A stretch of DNA of 64,000 nucleotides from Tenacibaculum sp. Bg11-29 (GCF_002836595.1 NZ_PJBB01000003.1:3750501-3814500), one strand, 5' to 3'. Shown: positions 15,945 through 25,273, counted from the first letter of the stretch. The notes: generated from the letters alone by a model not told the origin. Translations and numbers: made by a program.

Positions 15945-17123
15945 TTATTCATCTATCTCAGACTCTAAATCGTTCTTTATTTTTTTACTCCCTTCATATA
16001 ATTCATATTTTACGAAACGGCAGTTTAAATCAGCATTTTTAAGCGGTATTCTCTTAGATGTTCGTAAACCAACATGTTTTAACGCCTCAGTATCAGAAGT
16101 AATCATCCACGCTGTTGAATCGTGATAATTATGTTTTAAGGTATCACCAATTTTTTTATAAAACTCTTCTACATCAATATTTAAACGTTCACCATAAGGA
16201 GGGTTGAATAAAATTGTTGTTTTACCAAATACTTCTTTTTTAGAGTTAAAAAAGTTTACATGATGTATACCTATAAATTCTTCTAAATTGGCATTAATAA
16301 TATTCTGTTTAGCCTTGGTAACCGCTGATGGAGCTTTATCAAACCCCATAATTTTAAAATGTGAGCTTGTAATTTTTTTCAATAAAGCATCCTGAATTAC
16401 AAAATACAGCTCTTCATCGTAATCTTTCCAATTTTCAAAAGCAAAATGTTTACGATTAATATTTGCAGGTATATTATTAGCAACCATTGCTGCTTCTATT
16501 AATATAGTACCAGAACCACACATTGGGTCAATAAAATTCTCTTCCCCTTTATAACCAGATAATAAAACAAGTCCTGCCGCTAATACTTCGTTAATTGGCG
16601 CAATATTGGTTGCGCTCCTATACCCTCTTTTATGAAGTGAATCACCAGATGAGTCTAATGAAATAGTTAACCATTCGTTATGAATGTGAATATGTATTTT
16701 AACATCTGGGTATTTTAAATCTACATTCGGACGCTTCTTATACTTGTGCATAAAATAATCAGCAATAGCATCCTTTGATTTTAAGCTAATATAATGTGAA
16801 TTCGTTGTAAAGTTTTTAGAATTAACAACTGCTCCAATAGCAAAAGTTCCATCAACATCAATATAACGATCCCATTTTACACGTTGTATTGCTTCGTATA
16901 AATCTTCTTCATCAAAAATTTTACTCTTTTTAATTGGTTTTAAAATACGAATAGCTGTACGTAAAGCAATATTTGCCTTGTACATAAACCCTGTATCTCC
17001 TTTAAAAGTAACATTACGTATTCCTTCTTTAACGTCTTGAGCACCAAGTTTTCTTAGTTCATCTACTAATACTCCCTCTAAACCTGCCATAGTAATAGCA
17101 GTCATTTTAAAATCTTTCTCCAT
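15945..17123 (-). CDS. THUMP-domain SAM-dependent RNA methyltransferase (RlmL N-domain/YpsC-like)
   Basis: The protein is about 392 residues with an N-terminal ferredoxin-like/THUMP region (about 1-160) and a Rossmann methyltransferase domain. The latter has the SAM-binding motif DPMCGSGTILIEAAMVA and the catalytic NPPYGERL, typical of N2-guanine rRNA methyltransferases related to RlmL and YpsC. I chose the start MEKDFKM at 17123 rather than the ATG at 17141, because a -7 element lies at 17144-17151 and transcription would begin at or after the first ATG. It is probably a 23S rRNA modifying enzyme; the position modified is unknown. Confidence 0.85.
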   Translation of the reverse strand: MEKDFKMTAITMAGLEGVLVDELRKLGAQDVKEGIRNVTFKGDTGFMYKANIALRTAIRILKPIKKSKIFDEEDLYEAIQRVKWDRYIDVDGTFAIGAVVNSKNFTTNSHYISLKSKDAIADYFMHKYKKRPNVDLKYPDVKIHIHIHNEWLTISLDSSGDSLHKRGYRSATNIAPINEVLAAGLVLLSGYKGEENFIDPMCGSGTILIEAAMVANNIPANINRKHFAFENWKDYDEELYFVIQDALLKKITSSHFKIMGFDKAPSAVTKAKQNIINANLEEFIGIHHVNFFNSKKEVFGKTTILFNPPYGERLNIDVEEFYKKIGDTLKHNYHDSTAWMITSDTEALKHVGLRTSKRIPLKNADLNCRFVKYELYEGSKKIKNDLESEIDE

Positions 17124-17143
17124 GTAACTGTAAAATTTCATTG

Positions 17144-17151
17144 CAAAAATA
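17144..17151 (-). promoter_or_regulatory. promoter -7 element TATTTTTG for the THUMP methyltransferase gene
   Basis: The exact TAnnTTTG match on the minus strand is only two bases upstream of the first possible ATG (17141), which places the likely transcription start inside or beyond that codon and supports the downstream ATG at 17123. Confidence 0.6.
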
Positions 17152-17213
17152 CAGTTAATTTTGGGTTGATGTTAATCTTTTCTTGTTTCAATATAAAAAA
17201 CGTAAGATTTATG

Positions 17214-17221
17214 TATTTTTG
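17214..17221 (+). promoter_or_regulatory. promoter -7 element TATTTTTG for the SAM methyltransferase gene
   Basis: The exact consensus match lies 14 bases before the ATG at 17236. Together with the minus-strand element at 17144-17151 it forms a compact divergent promoter pair. Confidence 0.6.
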
Positions 17222-17235
17222 CAGACTTTATAATT

Positions 17236-17961
17236 ATGAAAACAACAGACTGGTTTACTTCGTGGTTCGACACCTCATATTATCATACATTATACAAACA
17301 TAGAAATGATGCTGATGCTCAGTTTTTTATGCGAAATATAACTTCGTTTTTAAAATTACCTGCATCAAGCCATATTGCTGATTTACCCTGTGGTAAAGGA
17401 AGACACGCTGTATTTTTAAACTCTTTAGGTTATAAAGTTACAGGTGGTGATTTAAGTAGTAATAGTATTAAACACGCTAAAAAATCTGAAAACGAGTCTC
17501 TTAATTTTGAAGTTTGGGATATGCGTGATCCTATAAAACACAAATACGATGCTATTTTTAACTTATTTACGAGCTTTGGTTATTTTGATGATGACAATGA
17601 AGATATTGCTATTTTAAAAAGTATAAAAAACGGCTTGAATGAAAATGGCGTATTCGTTTTAGATTTTTTGAATGTTGAAAAGGTAAAAGCTACTTTAGTT
17701 ACAGAGGAAGTAAAAACAATAGACGGTATTGAATTTCATATTAAAAGAGAAATTAAAAATGGTTTTATTTTAAAACATATCTCTTTTATTGCTGATGAAA
17801 AAAATCATGTATATACTGAACAGGTAAAATTTTTAACTTTAGATAAAATGCAAACGTATTTTAAAGAATCTAATTTAAAAATAAAACATGTTTTTGGTGA
17901 TTATGGTTTAAATAATTTTGATAAAAACACATCTGATAGATTAATTTTAATTGCTGAATGA
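17236..17961 (+). CDS. class I SAM-dependent methyltransferase
   Basis: The 241-residue cytosolic protein has a Rossmann-fold methyltransferase core: motif I IADLPCGKGRHAVFLNSLGY (about 48-67), the acidic loop GGDLSSNSIKHAK, and NLFTSFGYFDDDNEDIAIL around motif IV, followed by VFVLDFLNVEKV. It resembles the small-molecule methyltransferases often annotated only at family level; the substrate cannot be stated. Its stop codon overlaps the start of the ZIP transporter gene (ATGA), so the two are translationally coupled. Confidence 0.85.
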   Translation: MKTTDWFTSWFDTSYYHTLYKHRNDADAQFFMRNITSFLKLPASSHIADLPCGKGRHAVFLNSLGYKVTGGDLSSNSIKHAKKSENESLNFEVWDMRDPIKHKYDAIFNLFTSFGYFDDDNEDIAILKSIKNGLNENGVFVLDFLNVEKVKATLVTEEVKTIDGIEFHIKREIKNGFILKHISFIADEKNHVYTEQVKFLTLDKMQTYFKESNLKIKHVFGDYGLNNFDKNTSDRLILIAE

Positions 17962-18638
17962 GTTATATTTTATTAATAGTAGCTGTTTTAATAGGTTCTT
18001 TATTTGTTTTAGTTTTAAAACCAAATAATAAATTTGTACGTTTATTATTAGCCTTTAGTGGGGCTTATTTGTTATCGGTTACTATTTTACATTTAGTACC
18101 CGAAGTTTATATATATACACAAAATTCTAAAAAAATTGGAATTTTAATTTTAGTAGGTATTATTATTCAATCTGTTTTAGAATCTTTTTCTAAAGGAGCA
18201 GAACACGGGCATATTCATTTACATTCTGATACTTCAAAATTTCCTTGGCTATTATTTATTAGTTTATGTATTCATGCTTTTTCTGAAGGCTTACCAATAC
18301 ACCACGCTGGAGATAATTTACTTTGGGCTATTATTGTTCATAAAATTCCTATCGCAATTGTTTTAACTACTTTCTTACTACATACAAACTACAGCAAACT
18401 AATTATTATTTTCTTTTTAAGTTTCTTTGCTTTGATGAGTCCTTTAGGAATCTTAGTTTCTGATAAAGTGCCGTTTTTTAATGATTATCACACCGAAATA
18501 ACGGCTTTAATCATTGGAGTATTTCTTCATATTTCTACCATTATACTTTTTGAAAGTTCAGAAAATCATAAATTTAATTTTCAAAAGTTTACAGCAATTC
18601 TTTTAGGTGTTTTGTTAACCATTTTTACCTTATCTTAA
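17958..18638 (+). CDS. ZIP family metal transporter
   Basis: The 226-residue inner-membrane protein has about seven to eight hydrophobic helices. The metal-site motifs of ZIP carriers are visible: HLVPEVYIY in an early helix, HAFSEGLPIHH (with the H-x3-E pair) and HKIPIAIVL in the following helix. A short histidine-rich loop, HGHIHLH, sits between helices and is typical of zinc-handling loops. It probably imports Zn or another divalent cation. At 226 residues it is slightly short for the family but complete. It overlaps the upstream methyltransferase gene by four bases. Confidence 0.85.
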   Translation: MSYILLIVAVLIGSLFVLVLKPNNKFVRLLLAFSGAYLLSVTILHLVPEVYIYTQNSKKIGILILVGIIIQSVLESFSKGAEHGHIHLHSDTSKFPWLLFISLCIHAFSEGLPIHHAGDNLLWAIIVHKIPIAIVLTTFLLHTNYSKLIIIFFLSFFALMSPLGILVSDKVPFFNDYHTEITALIIGVFLHISTIILFESSENHKFNFQKFTAILLGVLLTIFTLS

Positions 18639-18739
18639 TTTCACTTATATTTAGGTAGTTTAAAATACCTATTTGTAAGTAGTTATATCATTTTTTTCTT
18701 ACTCATATTTGTATATTATTAACCTAAAAACATTACAAT

Positions 18740-19183
18740 ATGTGTAATTCAATTACAAAGAAATTTAAATCTATTCCTATTAGTACTCATCAACATTCTG
18801 TGCACAAAAAAAACCTTGATGTTGAAAAAGGAATTAGTTACTTCACTCCTCAAAAAAAAATAATACATATAGAAACTCCTATTGACACTTCTACATTTGA
18901 AGTTTCTGATGCTTTCTATCACAATTTTGGCTTTTACCATATTTTAATATTGCAAATTAAAGATAAAAACAGAAATGATCGTATAAGGAATAACAGCAAA
19001 AAATTTATTCTGAAAGGTGATTTTAATATTGATGATATATCACCTAATTATGATACTCCTTCTTTAGATAATATTGAAATATTACATGTAATAACTTATA
19101 ATAGTGATATTCCATACACACCTAAAACATTTCCTTTTACACCAGAAGAAGCTGGAGGAGGAGTAATTGTTGTTGGGCCATAA
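18740..19183 (+). CDS. hypothetical protein, 147 residues
   Basis: I do not recognise this protein. It starts MCNSITKKF without a signal peptide, has a His/Lys-rich N-terminal part, a central region with aromatic residues (DAFYHNFGFYHILILQI), an acidic DFNIDDISPNYDTPSLDN stretch, and the unusual C-terminus EEAGGGVIVVGP. It lies five bases before a histidine kinase gene and is probably co-transcribed with it, which hints at a signalling or regulated role. A near -7 element (CATATTTG) occurs about 25 bases upstream. Confidence 0.6.
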   Translation: MCNSITKKFKSIPISTHQHSVHKKNLDVEKGISYFTPQKKIIHIETPIDTSTFEVSDAFYHNFGFYHILILQIKDKNRNDRIRNNSKKFILKGDFNIDDISPNYDTPSLDNIEILHVITYNSDIPYTPKTFPFTPEEAGGGVIVVGP

Positions 19184-19187
19184 AAAT

Positions 19188-20894
19188 ATGATTAAAATTA
19201 GAAAAGAATTATTTATAAATACTGTTTTAGTCTTATTTTCTTTAACAGTATTTTCTTCTACAACAAAAATTAAAAAAGACTCTTCTTATATTTACTTTAA
19301 CAAGGGAATTAAAGCTATTAAACTAAATAAAGCTTACCTAGCCTACAAATATATCTTAAAAGCAAAAAAAAAATATTTAAAAAGAGAAAAGTTTGACAGT
19401 GTTTTTATTTGTAACATAAAACTATATGACATTGTTAGATCTCAGAAAAAATTAAATAAAAACCCTTTACAATATTTAAAAGAAAACCTATGCTATAAAA
19501 CAAAAGATACAATAAATATTATTGCAACAAAAAACAGGCTTGCCTCCTATTTTTTCAATCAAAATTCACCAACAAAATCTGCAAAATATTATAAAGAGTC
19601 TTTAAAATTATGTTTAAAAATTAATAGAAGAGACTATGCTCAAAACGCTTATATTAATCTTGGTTTATTATACTCGATTAAAAAACCAGATTCTGCTAAT
19701 CACTTCCTAAACAAAGCTTTAAACTCAACTTCTATAAACAATCCTGATAAATTAGTTAGTATATACATAAACCTTATCAACTTATATCAAAAACAAAAAA
19801 AATACCATAAGGCTATAAAAATGCTTAAAAAAGCAAAAGAATTAAACCTTTCTCAATACAATTTAAAGTATCAAAAAATAATATATAAAAAATTAGCTCA
19901 CTGTTATCAACAGCTAGGTAATTACCCAAAAGCATACAATTACCAACAAGATTACATTTCATATAAAGATAGTTTAAATACAAAACAACAAAATATAGCC
20001 ATTACAGAGCTTGACACAAAACACGAAGTAGTAGAAAAAGAAAAAGAAAATTTACAATTAAAACAAAATAACTTAATCAGTAAACAAAAAATAAGACAAA
20101 GTAAAAATTTATTTTATGGTACATTAGTATTCCTATTTTTAGTAGGAACTACAGGTTTTCTTTTTCTAAAAAACTCCAAAAAGAAACGTTTACTTGCAGA
20201 ACAACAAAAAGAACTTGAAAAGCAAAAAAACTTAACCTTACTTAAAGAACAAGAAATCATGGCTATTAATGCTATGATTAAAGGGCAAGAAAAAGAACGC
20301 ATACGAATTGCCGAAGATTTACATGATAACATTGGTAGTGTATTAGCTACTTTAAAACTGCATTTTGAAAACTTAAAACTGAATAGAGAAAAAAAACATT
20401 TTAATCAAGATGAGCTCTATGAGAAAACTGAAAATTTGATTGACGAAACTTACTTAAAAGTCCGCAGCATTGCCCATGCTAAAAATGCAGGGGTTATTGC
20501 GAATAAAGGTTTATTAGTAGCTATAAAAATTATGGCTGAGAAAATATCAGATGCTAATAAAATTGATATTCATGTTTTAGATTTTGGTTTAAATAAAAGG
20601 TTAGATAACAACTTAGAAATTACCATTTTTAGACTAATACAAGAGCTTATAACCAACATTATTAAGCACGCAAATGCTACTGAAGCAACTATTAATATTT
20701 CTTTATTCGATAAAAACTTAAATATTATTGTTGAAGATAATGGCAAAGGCTTTAACTATAATAAAACAACCTTAAAAGAAGGAATGGGAATTAATTCTAT
20801 TCAAACCAGAATAAAATACTTGAATGGTACTTTTAATGTAGATTCTACTATAAGCAAAGGAACTTCTATAATTATGGATATTCCAGTGATATAA
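19188..20894 (+). CDS. TPR-containing sensor histidine kinase (HisKA_3 type)
   Basis: The 568-residue protein from the ATG at 19188 starts with a signal peptide (VLVLFSLTVFSSTT) and a periplasmic TPR region (about 90-265, for example KSAKYYKESLKLCLKINRRD and NYPKAYNYQQDYISYKDS). A coiled coil and one transmembrane helix follow (about 308-328). The cytoplasmic part has a second coiled coil, the HisKA_3 dimerisation domain with phospho-accepting H379 in AEDLHDNIG, and a HATPase_c domain (N box IQELITNIIKHAN, G1 VEDNGKGF, G2 GMGINSIQTRI). It pairs with the NarL/LuxR-type regulator 67 bases downstream. An earlier TTG at 19167 would overlap the upstream gene and was rejected. Confidence 0.9.
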   Translation: MIKIRKELFINTVLVLFSLTVFSSTTKIKKDSSYIYFNKGIKAIKLNKAYLAYKYILKAKKKYLKREKFDSVFICNIKLYDIVRSQKKLNKNPLQYLKENLCYKTKDTINIIATKNRLASYFFNQNSPTKSAKYYKESLKLCLKINRRDYAQNAYINLGLLYSIKKPDSANHFLNKALNSTSINNPDKLVSIYINLINLYQKQKKYHKAIKMLKKAKELNLSQYNLKYQKIIYKKLAHCYQQLGNYPKAYNYQQDYISYKDSLNTKQQNIAITELDTKHEVVEKEKENLQLKQNNLISKQKIRQSKNLFYGTLVFLFLVGTTGFLFLKNSKKKRLLAEQQKELEKQKNLTLLKEQEIMAINAMIKGQEKERIRIAEDLHDNIGSVLATLKLHFENLKLNREKKHFNQDELYEKTENLIDETYLKVRSIAHAKNAGVIANKGLLVAIKIMAEKISDANKIDIHVLDFGLNKRLDNNLEITIFRLIQELITNIIKHANATEATINISLFDKNLNIIVEDNGKGFNYNKTTLKEGMGINSIQTRIKYLNGTFNVDSTISKGTSIIMDIPVI

Positions 20895-20936
20895 CATATA
20901 CCTAATACTAAGTATATTAAAAAAAACAACATTTAT

Positions 20937-20944
20937 TATCTTTG
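20937..20944 (+). promoter_or_regulatory. promoter -7 element TATCTTTG for the response regulator gene
   Basis: The exact TAnnTTTG match lies 17 bases before the ATG at 20962, so the regulator may have its own promoter besides read-through from the kinase gene. Confidence 0.55.
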
Positions 20945-20961
20945 GGTAAAACACATAAATT

Positions 20962-21603
20962 ATGATAACTATTGCTATGGCCGAAGATCATCAAATGTTG
21001 ATTGATGGTGTTCAATCTTTTTTTGAATACGATGAAGACATCAATATTATTGGAACAGTTAATAATGGTGAAGACTTAGTTAAACTTGTTAGTTTAAAGC
21101 AACCTAAATTGGTTATTACTGATATTCGCATGCCAAGAATGGACGGTATTCAGGCCACTAAGCTAATTAAAACTCAATTCCCGCATATTAAAGTACTCGC
21201 GTTAACTATGTTTGATCAACCTGAAGCAATAAAACAAATGTTAGATGCTGGAGCTTCTGGTTATTTACTTAAAAATTCAGGAATTAAAATGCTATCAAAA
21301 GCAATTGTTACTATAGCTAATGGTGATACTTTTTTTGACCCAAACGTCGCTTTTAATTTCATGAATGATTATATAAATGAAAACGTTACAATAGGTAAAT
21401 CTGAAAAAATTGTATTATCAAATAGAGAAAAAGAAATACTACAATTAATTGCTAACGGTAGTACCTCTAAAGAGATAGCTGAAGCATTATTCATAGCAAA
21501 AACGACGGTAGATACTCATAGAAAAAATATGATTCGTAAACTTAGCTTAAAAGGGGGCAACGAATTGGTGAAATACGCTATTGATAAAAAGTATCAATTT
21601 TAA
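20962..21603 (+). CDS. LuxR/NarL-type response regulator
   Basis: The 213-residue regulator has an N-terminal receiver domain (1-125) with acidic pocket E8/D9, the phosphorylated D54 in VITDIRMPRMDG, T82 in ALTMFD and the conserved lysine in GYLLKNSG. The C-terminal LuxR helix-turn-helix (about 145-205) contains LSNREKEILQLIANG, SKEIAEALFIAKTTVDTHRK and the recognition helix. It is the natural partner of the histidine kinase before it. Target genes are unknown; the secreted protein gene immediately downstream is a candidate on position alone. Confidence 0.92.
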   Translation: MITIAMAEDHQMLIDGVQSFFEYDEDINIIGTVNNGEDLVKLVSLKQPKLVITDIRMPRMDGIQATKLIKTQFPHIKVLALTMFDQPEAIKQMLDAGASGYLLKNSGIKMLSKAIVTIANGDTFFDPNVAFNFMNDYINENVTIGKSEKIVLSNREKEILQLIANGSTSKEIAEALFIAKTTVDTHRKNMIRKLSLKGGNELVKYAIDKKYQF

Positions 21604-21679
21604 ATTACCTATTTATAAGGATAAAAGCACTTCCTTAATATTTATAATTTTGATTCATAACCAATTAAAACTAAATATT

Positions 21680-22945
21680 ATGAAGAAAAACATTTTAACT
21701 TTAGCATTCACACTATTTACCTTATCACTTTCATACGCTCAAATTAGTGGAGCAACGGCTTTAATGGCTTTAGATGAATTAGACAAATCAATAACAAGTC
21801 AAATAAACTCTGTAGATAATTTAATTACAAATAGTATTGGAAATACCGGTAATATGATATTATCAATATCCGCTAGATTAAAAAAAGATATTAACGAAAC
21901 GATTGGTAATACCGATAAAATTTTAAGAGAAAAACAACTCGGTCTTTATAATCAAATCTTATCCCTAAAAGATGATTTTAATAAAGCTATAAAAGAAAAT
22001 ATTGAAAATATTGATGTTATTGCGACACGTGTAACCCAGGTAATTGATGATTTTTTTGGTAAGAACCGAGAACCTAACATTTTCAAATATAATACTGGTG
22101 TATTTGTACTCAATTATGATAAAGATTATTCTTTTAGTGCTACTGGTAAAAACTTTGATAGACCTTATGAAGTTTTCGCAAAAATTAATGGAAATAAAAT
22201 ACTTCCTTCTACTTCAAATAACACTAAACTAAATTTTATTATTGATTCAGCTTTTATAAAAAAAAATGATGATAAAAACTATATAATTGGTGAAATAGTC
22301 TTTAAATGGAAGATAGGATTATTTAAACGTAAAAGAGAAAGACGAGATAAATTTATAATACCGTTAACTCCTTTAAATATAGGAACTGCACAAGCTTTTT
22401 ATGAACAAGAGTTACCTGAAAAAATATTTTATACTCAGCAAAGAACATACAATTGTAGTACCGGTTCGAGTAATTGGAAAGGAGATCAAGAGAGAGAAAG
22501 TACTGCTATAAATATTTTACCTGTTAATGGAAGAAGCTTCGATAAAAACTCAATTGTAATTAACAATTGGTATCAAAGATATGGTGGTGGCTATCGTTTT
22601 ACTTCTAAAACAGAACAGCAAACTATAGGACGTATTAGTTGTAAATCAGATAAAAAACCATATGGTGGAGGTGGTAGGTCTACCTTAACATTTAGTTATA
22701 AAGAATTTGAAATTAAATATGAGGTTAACGATTTAATTACAAATACTCAAAATGTCTCTACAGTTAACCCTACTTTATTTAAACTTCCAGAACCTGTTGA
22801 TGGGAAAAGACCTAATGTAAGTTTTGTGAAAATAAAAACTTTTGATAATAAAGAAATTATATTAACCCCTAATGAGCAGAATAAATATTTTAGTTTAAAA
22901 ATAAACCCAGTAACAGACGATATTAGTATAAATTGGAAAAAGTAA
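21680..22945 (+). CDS. secreted protein with helical N-terminal region, unknown function
   Basis: The 421-residue protein begins with a clear signal peptide (MKKNILTLAFTLFTLSLSYAQ), which fixes the start at 21680 rather than the earlier frame opening. Residues about 25-130 are predicted long helices with heptad-like spacing (LDELDKSITSQINSVDNLITN, then repeated INE/LREK segments). The rest is beta-rich and contains a cysteine pair (YNCSTGSSNW and RISCKSDKKPYGGGGR). No lipobox or T9SS C-terminal domain is visible. I do not recognise the family. It lies 76 bases after the response regulator. Confidence 0.7.
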   Translation: MKKNILTLAFTLFTLSLSYAQISGATALMALDELDKSITSQINSVDNLITNSIGNTGNMILSISARLKKDINETIGNTDKILREKQLGLYNQILSLKDDFNKAIKENIENIDVIATRVTQVIDDFFGKNREPNIFKYNTGVFVLNYDKDYSFSATGKNFDRPYEVFAKINGNKILPSTSNNTKLNFIIDSAFIKKNDDKNYIIGEIVFKWKIGLFKRKRERRDKFIIPLTPLNIGTAQAFYEQELPEKIFYTQQRTYNCSTGSSNWKGDQERESTAINILPVNGRSFDKNSIVINNWYQRYGGGYRFTSKTEQQTIGRISCKSDKKPYGGGGRSTLTFSYKEFEIKYEVNDLITNTQNVSTVNPTLFKLPEPVDGKRPNVSFVKIKTFDNKEIILTPNEQNKYFSLKINPVTDDISINWKK

Positions 22946-23010
22946 ATATTATCTGAATGAATTTTGCTACAATGCTACTTTTAATAGCTATTATTTTTAA
23001 AATTAGCATA

Positions 23011-23042
23011 AAAAAAACCGAAACAAATGTTTCGGTTTTTTT
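23011..23042. terminator. bidirectional terminator
   Basis: A near-perfect hairpin, A-run plus CCGAAACA / TGTTTCGG plus T-run, lies between the convergent secreted-protein and lipoprotein genes. Confidence 0.9.
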
Positions 23043-23045
23043 ATC

Positions 23046-23606
23046 TTAATTAAACCAAATGGTTAGTGATTTTATTTTTGCCAAATCAGGTATTTGTTCT
23101 TTACTTACTTTTTGAGTACTAAAGTCTTTTAAACCTAACTCTTCTTTATCAATAGATACCGTAGCATTTAAATCATCTATAAATAAAGTTGCTGATAAAA
23201 ATGAAGATTCAACCTTACTTATATTATTGTTCGCATTAATTTCTTGGAATGTAGAATTAATGTTTAAACCTGTTTTTGTTTTAAAGCGTTCATCAAAAAT
23301 CTCAATACTTTTTATTGTTGATGTTGAATCTAATTGCTCTTTTGGTATAATTGTTAGTAAATGCTTCCCTCCTTTTTCAAAAATCATATACTTATCATCT
23401 TCTTGAAAAAAATTATTCCCTTTGGCTCCTTCGCTCAATTCTTTTACTATAGAATCTTTAGCAAAAATTCCATCAACCTCTTGCATTGTTGTTTTTATAG
23501 TTAGTGCACCTACTTTACCTTTAGAAATATCGTACGTATTGTTTCCACACTGTATAAATACGACTGAAATTAAAGCGAACACTATGGATTTGGTTATGTT
23601 TTTCAT
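23046..23606 (-). CDS. hypothetical lipoprotein
   Basis: The 186-residue protein has a lipoprotein signal peptide ending in VFIQC (cysteine at about residue 20). The mature part is a mix of short strands and helices with GALTIKTTMQEVDGIFAKD near the start, a KYMIFEKGGKHLLTI strand pair, and a repeat of the first motif in GLNINSTFQEINANNNI. This two-repeat pattern suggests duplicated small domains. I cannot assign a function. It is convergent with the secreted protein gene and shares the same hairpin terminator. Confidence 0.65.
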   Translation of the reverse strand: MKNITKSIVFALISVVFIQCGNNTYDISKGKVGALTIKTTMQEVDGIFAKDSIVKELSEGAKGNNFFQEDDKYMIFEKGGKHLLTIIPKEQLDSTSTIKSIEIFDERFKTKTGLNINSTFQEINANNNISKVESSFLSATLFIDDLNATVSIDKEELGLKDFSTQKVSKEQIPDLAKIKSLTIWFN

Positions 23607-23662
23607 CTTATTGTTGATTGATTGGGTTATTTTTTATTAAACGTTTATATACTCTATTTGTT

Positions 23663-25186
23663 TTACTTTAATACTTTTTTCAAAATTCCAAAAACAGCTC
23701 TTATAAAAGTTGCGCTTGTTAGTACTTTTATTATCGGGTTTTGTCGTGTACTTCTACTTCTTGTTGATGACGATCTCCGTTTTGTTTTATCTTCTTCTTT
23801 TTTACGAGCTTCAGTAGTTTTTTCTTTATTAATTTTTTCTATTTTCTCTTTTAATAGCTCGTAAGCACTTTCTCTATCTACAATATCATTATACTTAGGT
23901 ATTAATCTTGAATTGTCTAAAACCTGCTTAATTTCTCTATCAGTAAGCACATCCATTCTACTCATTGGTGCTCGTAACATAGTTCTTGCTAATGGAGAAG
24001 GAATTCCTTTTTCATTTAATACCGAAACTAAAGCTTCACCAATACCTAACTGTGTTAAAACTTCCTTTGTTTCGTAATATGCTGAATCTGGGTAATTCTC
24101 TGCTGCTAATTTAATCGCTTTTCTATCTTTAGCGGTAAAAGCACGCAATGCATGTTGAATTTTCATTCCTAATTGTGCTAATACATCTTCCGGTACATCT
24201 TTAGGGTTTTGAGTTACAAAATACAATCCAATTCCTTTCGACCTAATTAACTTTACAATACTTTCTATTTGACTTAACAATGCTTTTGAAGCCTCTTCAA
24301 AAACCAAATGTGCTTCATCAATAAAAATAACTAACTCTGGTCTGTCACTATCTCCTTGTTCTGGAAACGTTTCATATACTTCTGCCAATAACTGCATCAT
24401 AAAAGTTGAAAACAATTTTGGTTTATCTTGAATATCTGTTAATCGCAAAATAGATATTAATCCTCGTCCGTTTTCATCTACACGTGTTAAATCATCAACT
24501 TCAAATGATTTTTCACCAAAAAACAAATCTCCTCCTTGTTGCTCGATTTCTACTATTTTTCTAAGAATAGCTCCTGTACTAGCTGTAGAAATTCGTCCGT
24601 ATTCTTCTTGAATTTCCTCTTTTCCTTCATTTGTAACAAATTGAAGAATTTTTTTAAAATCTTTTAAATCTAATAAAGGTAATTTACTATCATCACAATA
24701 TTTAAAAATAATTGCAACAATTCCCGACTGTGTTTCTGTTAAATCTAAAATACGAGATAATAAAACTGGTCCAAATTCTGATACAGTTGCTCTTAAACGC
24801 ACTCCCTCTTGCTCAGATATTGATAAAATCTCTATCGGAAACTTCGTTGCATTAAAAGGAATACCTATTTTTTCATGACGTTCATCAATTTTAGCATGCC
24901 CAGGGCTTGGTTGTGCTAATCCACTTAAATCACCCTTAACATCCATTAACAGTACAGGAATCCCTTTTTCAGACATATTTTCAGCCAATACTTGTAACGT
25001 TTTCGTTTTACCTGTACCTGTTGCTCCTGCAATTAATCCGTGACGATTCAATGTTTTTAAAGGAATATTTACCAAGGCATTAGTTACCGTTTCTTCACCT
25101 AACATACCCGCTCCCAAGGTGATAAAATCTCCCTTACTTTTATATCCTTCGTTTATATAATTAAAAAACTCTTCGGTTTTACTCAT
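23663..25186 (-). CDS. HerA-like helicase/ATPase (DUF853 family)
   Basis: The 507-residue cytosolic ATPase has the N-terminal beta region with LGAGMLGEETV, Walker A GATGTGKT (54-61), VLLMDVKGDLSGLAQP, Walker B LVIFIDEAHLVFEEA and the sensor segment GIGLYFVTQNPKDVPEDVLAQLG. The C-terminal tail from about 440 is rich in Lys, Glu, Ser and Arg and probably disordered. Proteins of this family resemble HerA/FtsK DNA pumps, but the Bacteroidota members stand alone without a NurA nuclease, as here, and their role is not known. The stop is 57 bases upstream of the lipoprotein gene's start, on the same strand. Confidence 0.88.
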   Translation of the reverse strand: MSKTEEFFNYINEGYKSKGDFITLGAGMLGEETVTNALVNIPLKTLNRHGLIAGATGTGKTKTLQVLAENMSEKGIPVLLMDVKGDLSGLAQPSPGHAKIDERHEKIGIPFNATKFPIEILSISEQEGVRLRATVSEFGPVLLSRILDLTETQSGIVAIIFKYCDDSKLPLLDLKDFKKILQFVTNEGKEEIQEEYGRISTASTGAILRKIVEIEQQGGDLFFGEKSFEVDDLTRVDENGRGLISILRLTDIQDKPKLFSTFMMQLLAEVYETFPEQGDSDRPELVIFIDEAHLVFEEASKALLSQIESIVKLIRSKGIGLYFVTQNPKDVPEDVLAQLGMKIQHALRAFTAKDRKAIKLAAENYPDSAYYETKEVLTQLGIGEALVSVLNEKGIPSPLARTMLRAPMSRMDVLTDREIKQVLDNSRLIPKYNDIVDRESAYELLKEKIEKINKEKTTEARKKEEDKTKRRSSSTRSRSTRQNPIIKVLTSATFIRAVFGILKKVLK

Positions 25187-25258
25187 TTTATTGCAATTCT
25201 TTTTATTGATAGAACACGTAAAAGTAACAAAAATGATTCAAAAAATTTTAATGTTAAC

Positions 25259-25266
25259 TATCTTTG
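25259..25266 (+). promoter_or_regulatory. promoter -7 element TATCTTTG for queE
   Basis: The exact consensus match ends only seven bases before the ATG at 25274, so the queE message would be leaderless or nearly so. Confidence 0.55.
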
Positions 25267-25273
25267 CTGCCTT

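Noticed and set aside
23663-25186. HerA-NurA DNA-processing or defence system suggested by the HerA-like ATPase
   Set aside because: No nuclease or other defence gene is adjacent; neighbours are a lipoprotein gene and queE, so the protein is treated as the stand-alone DUF853 type.
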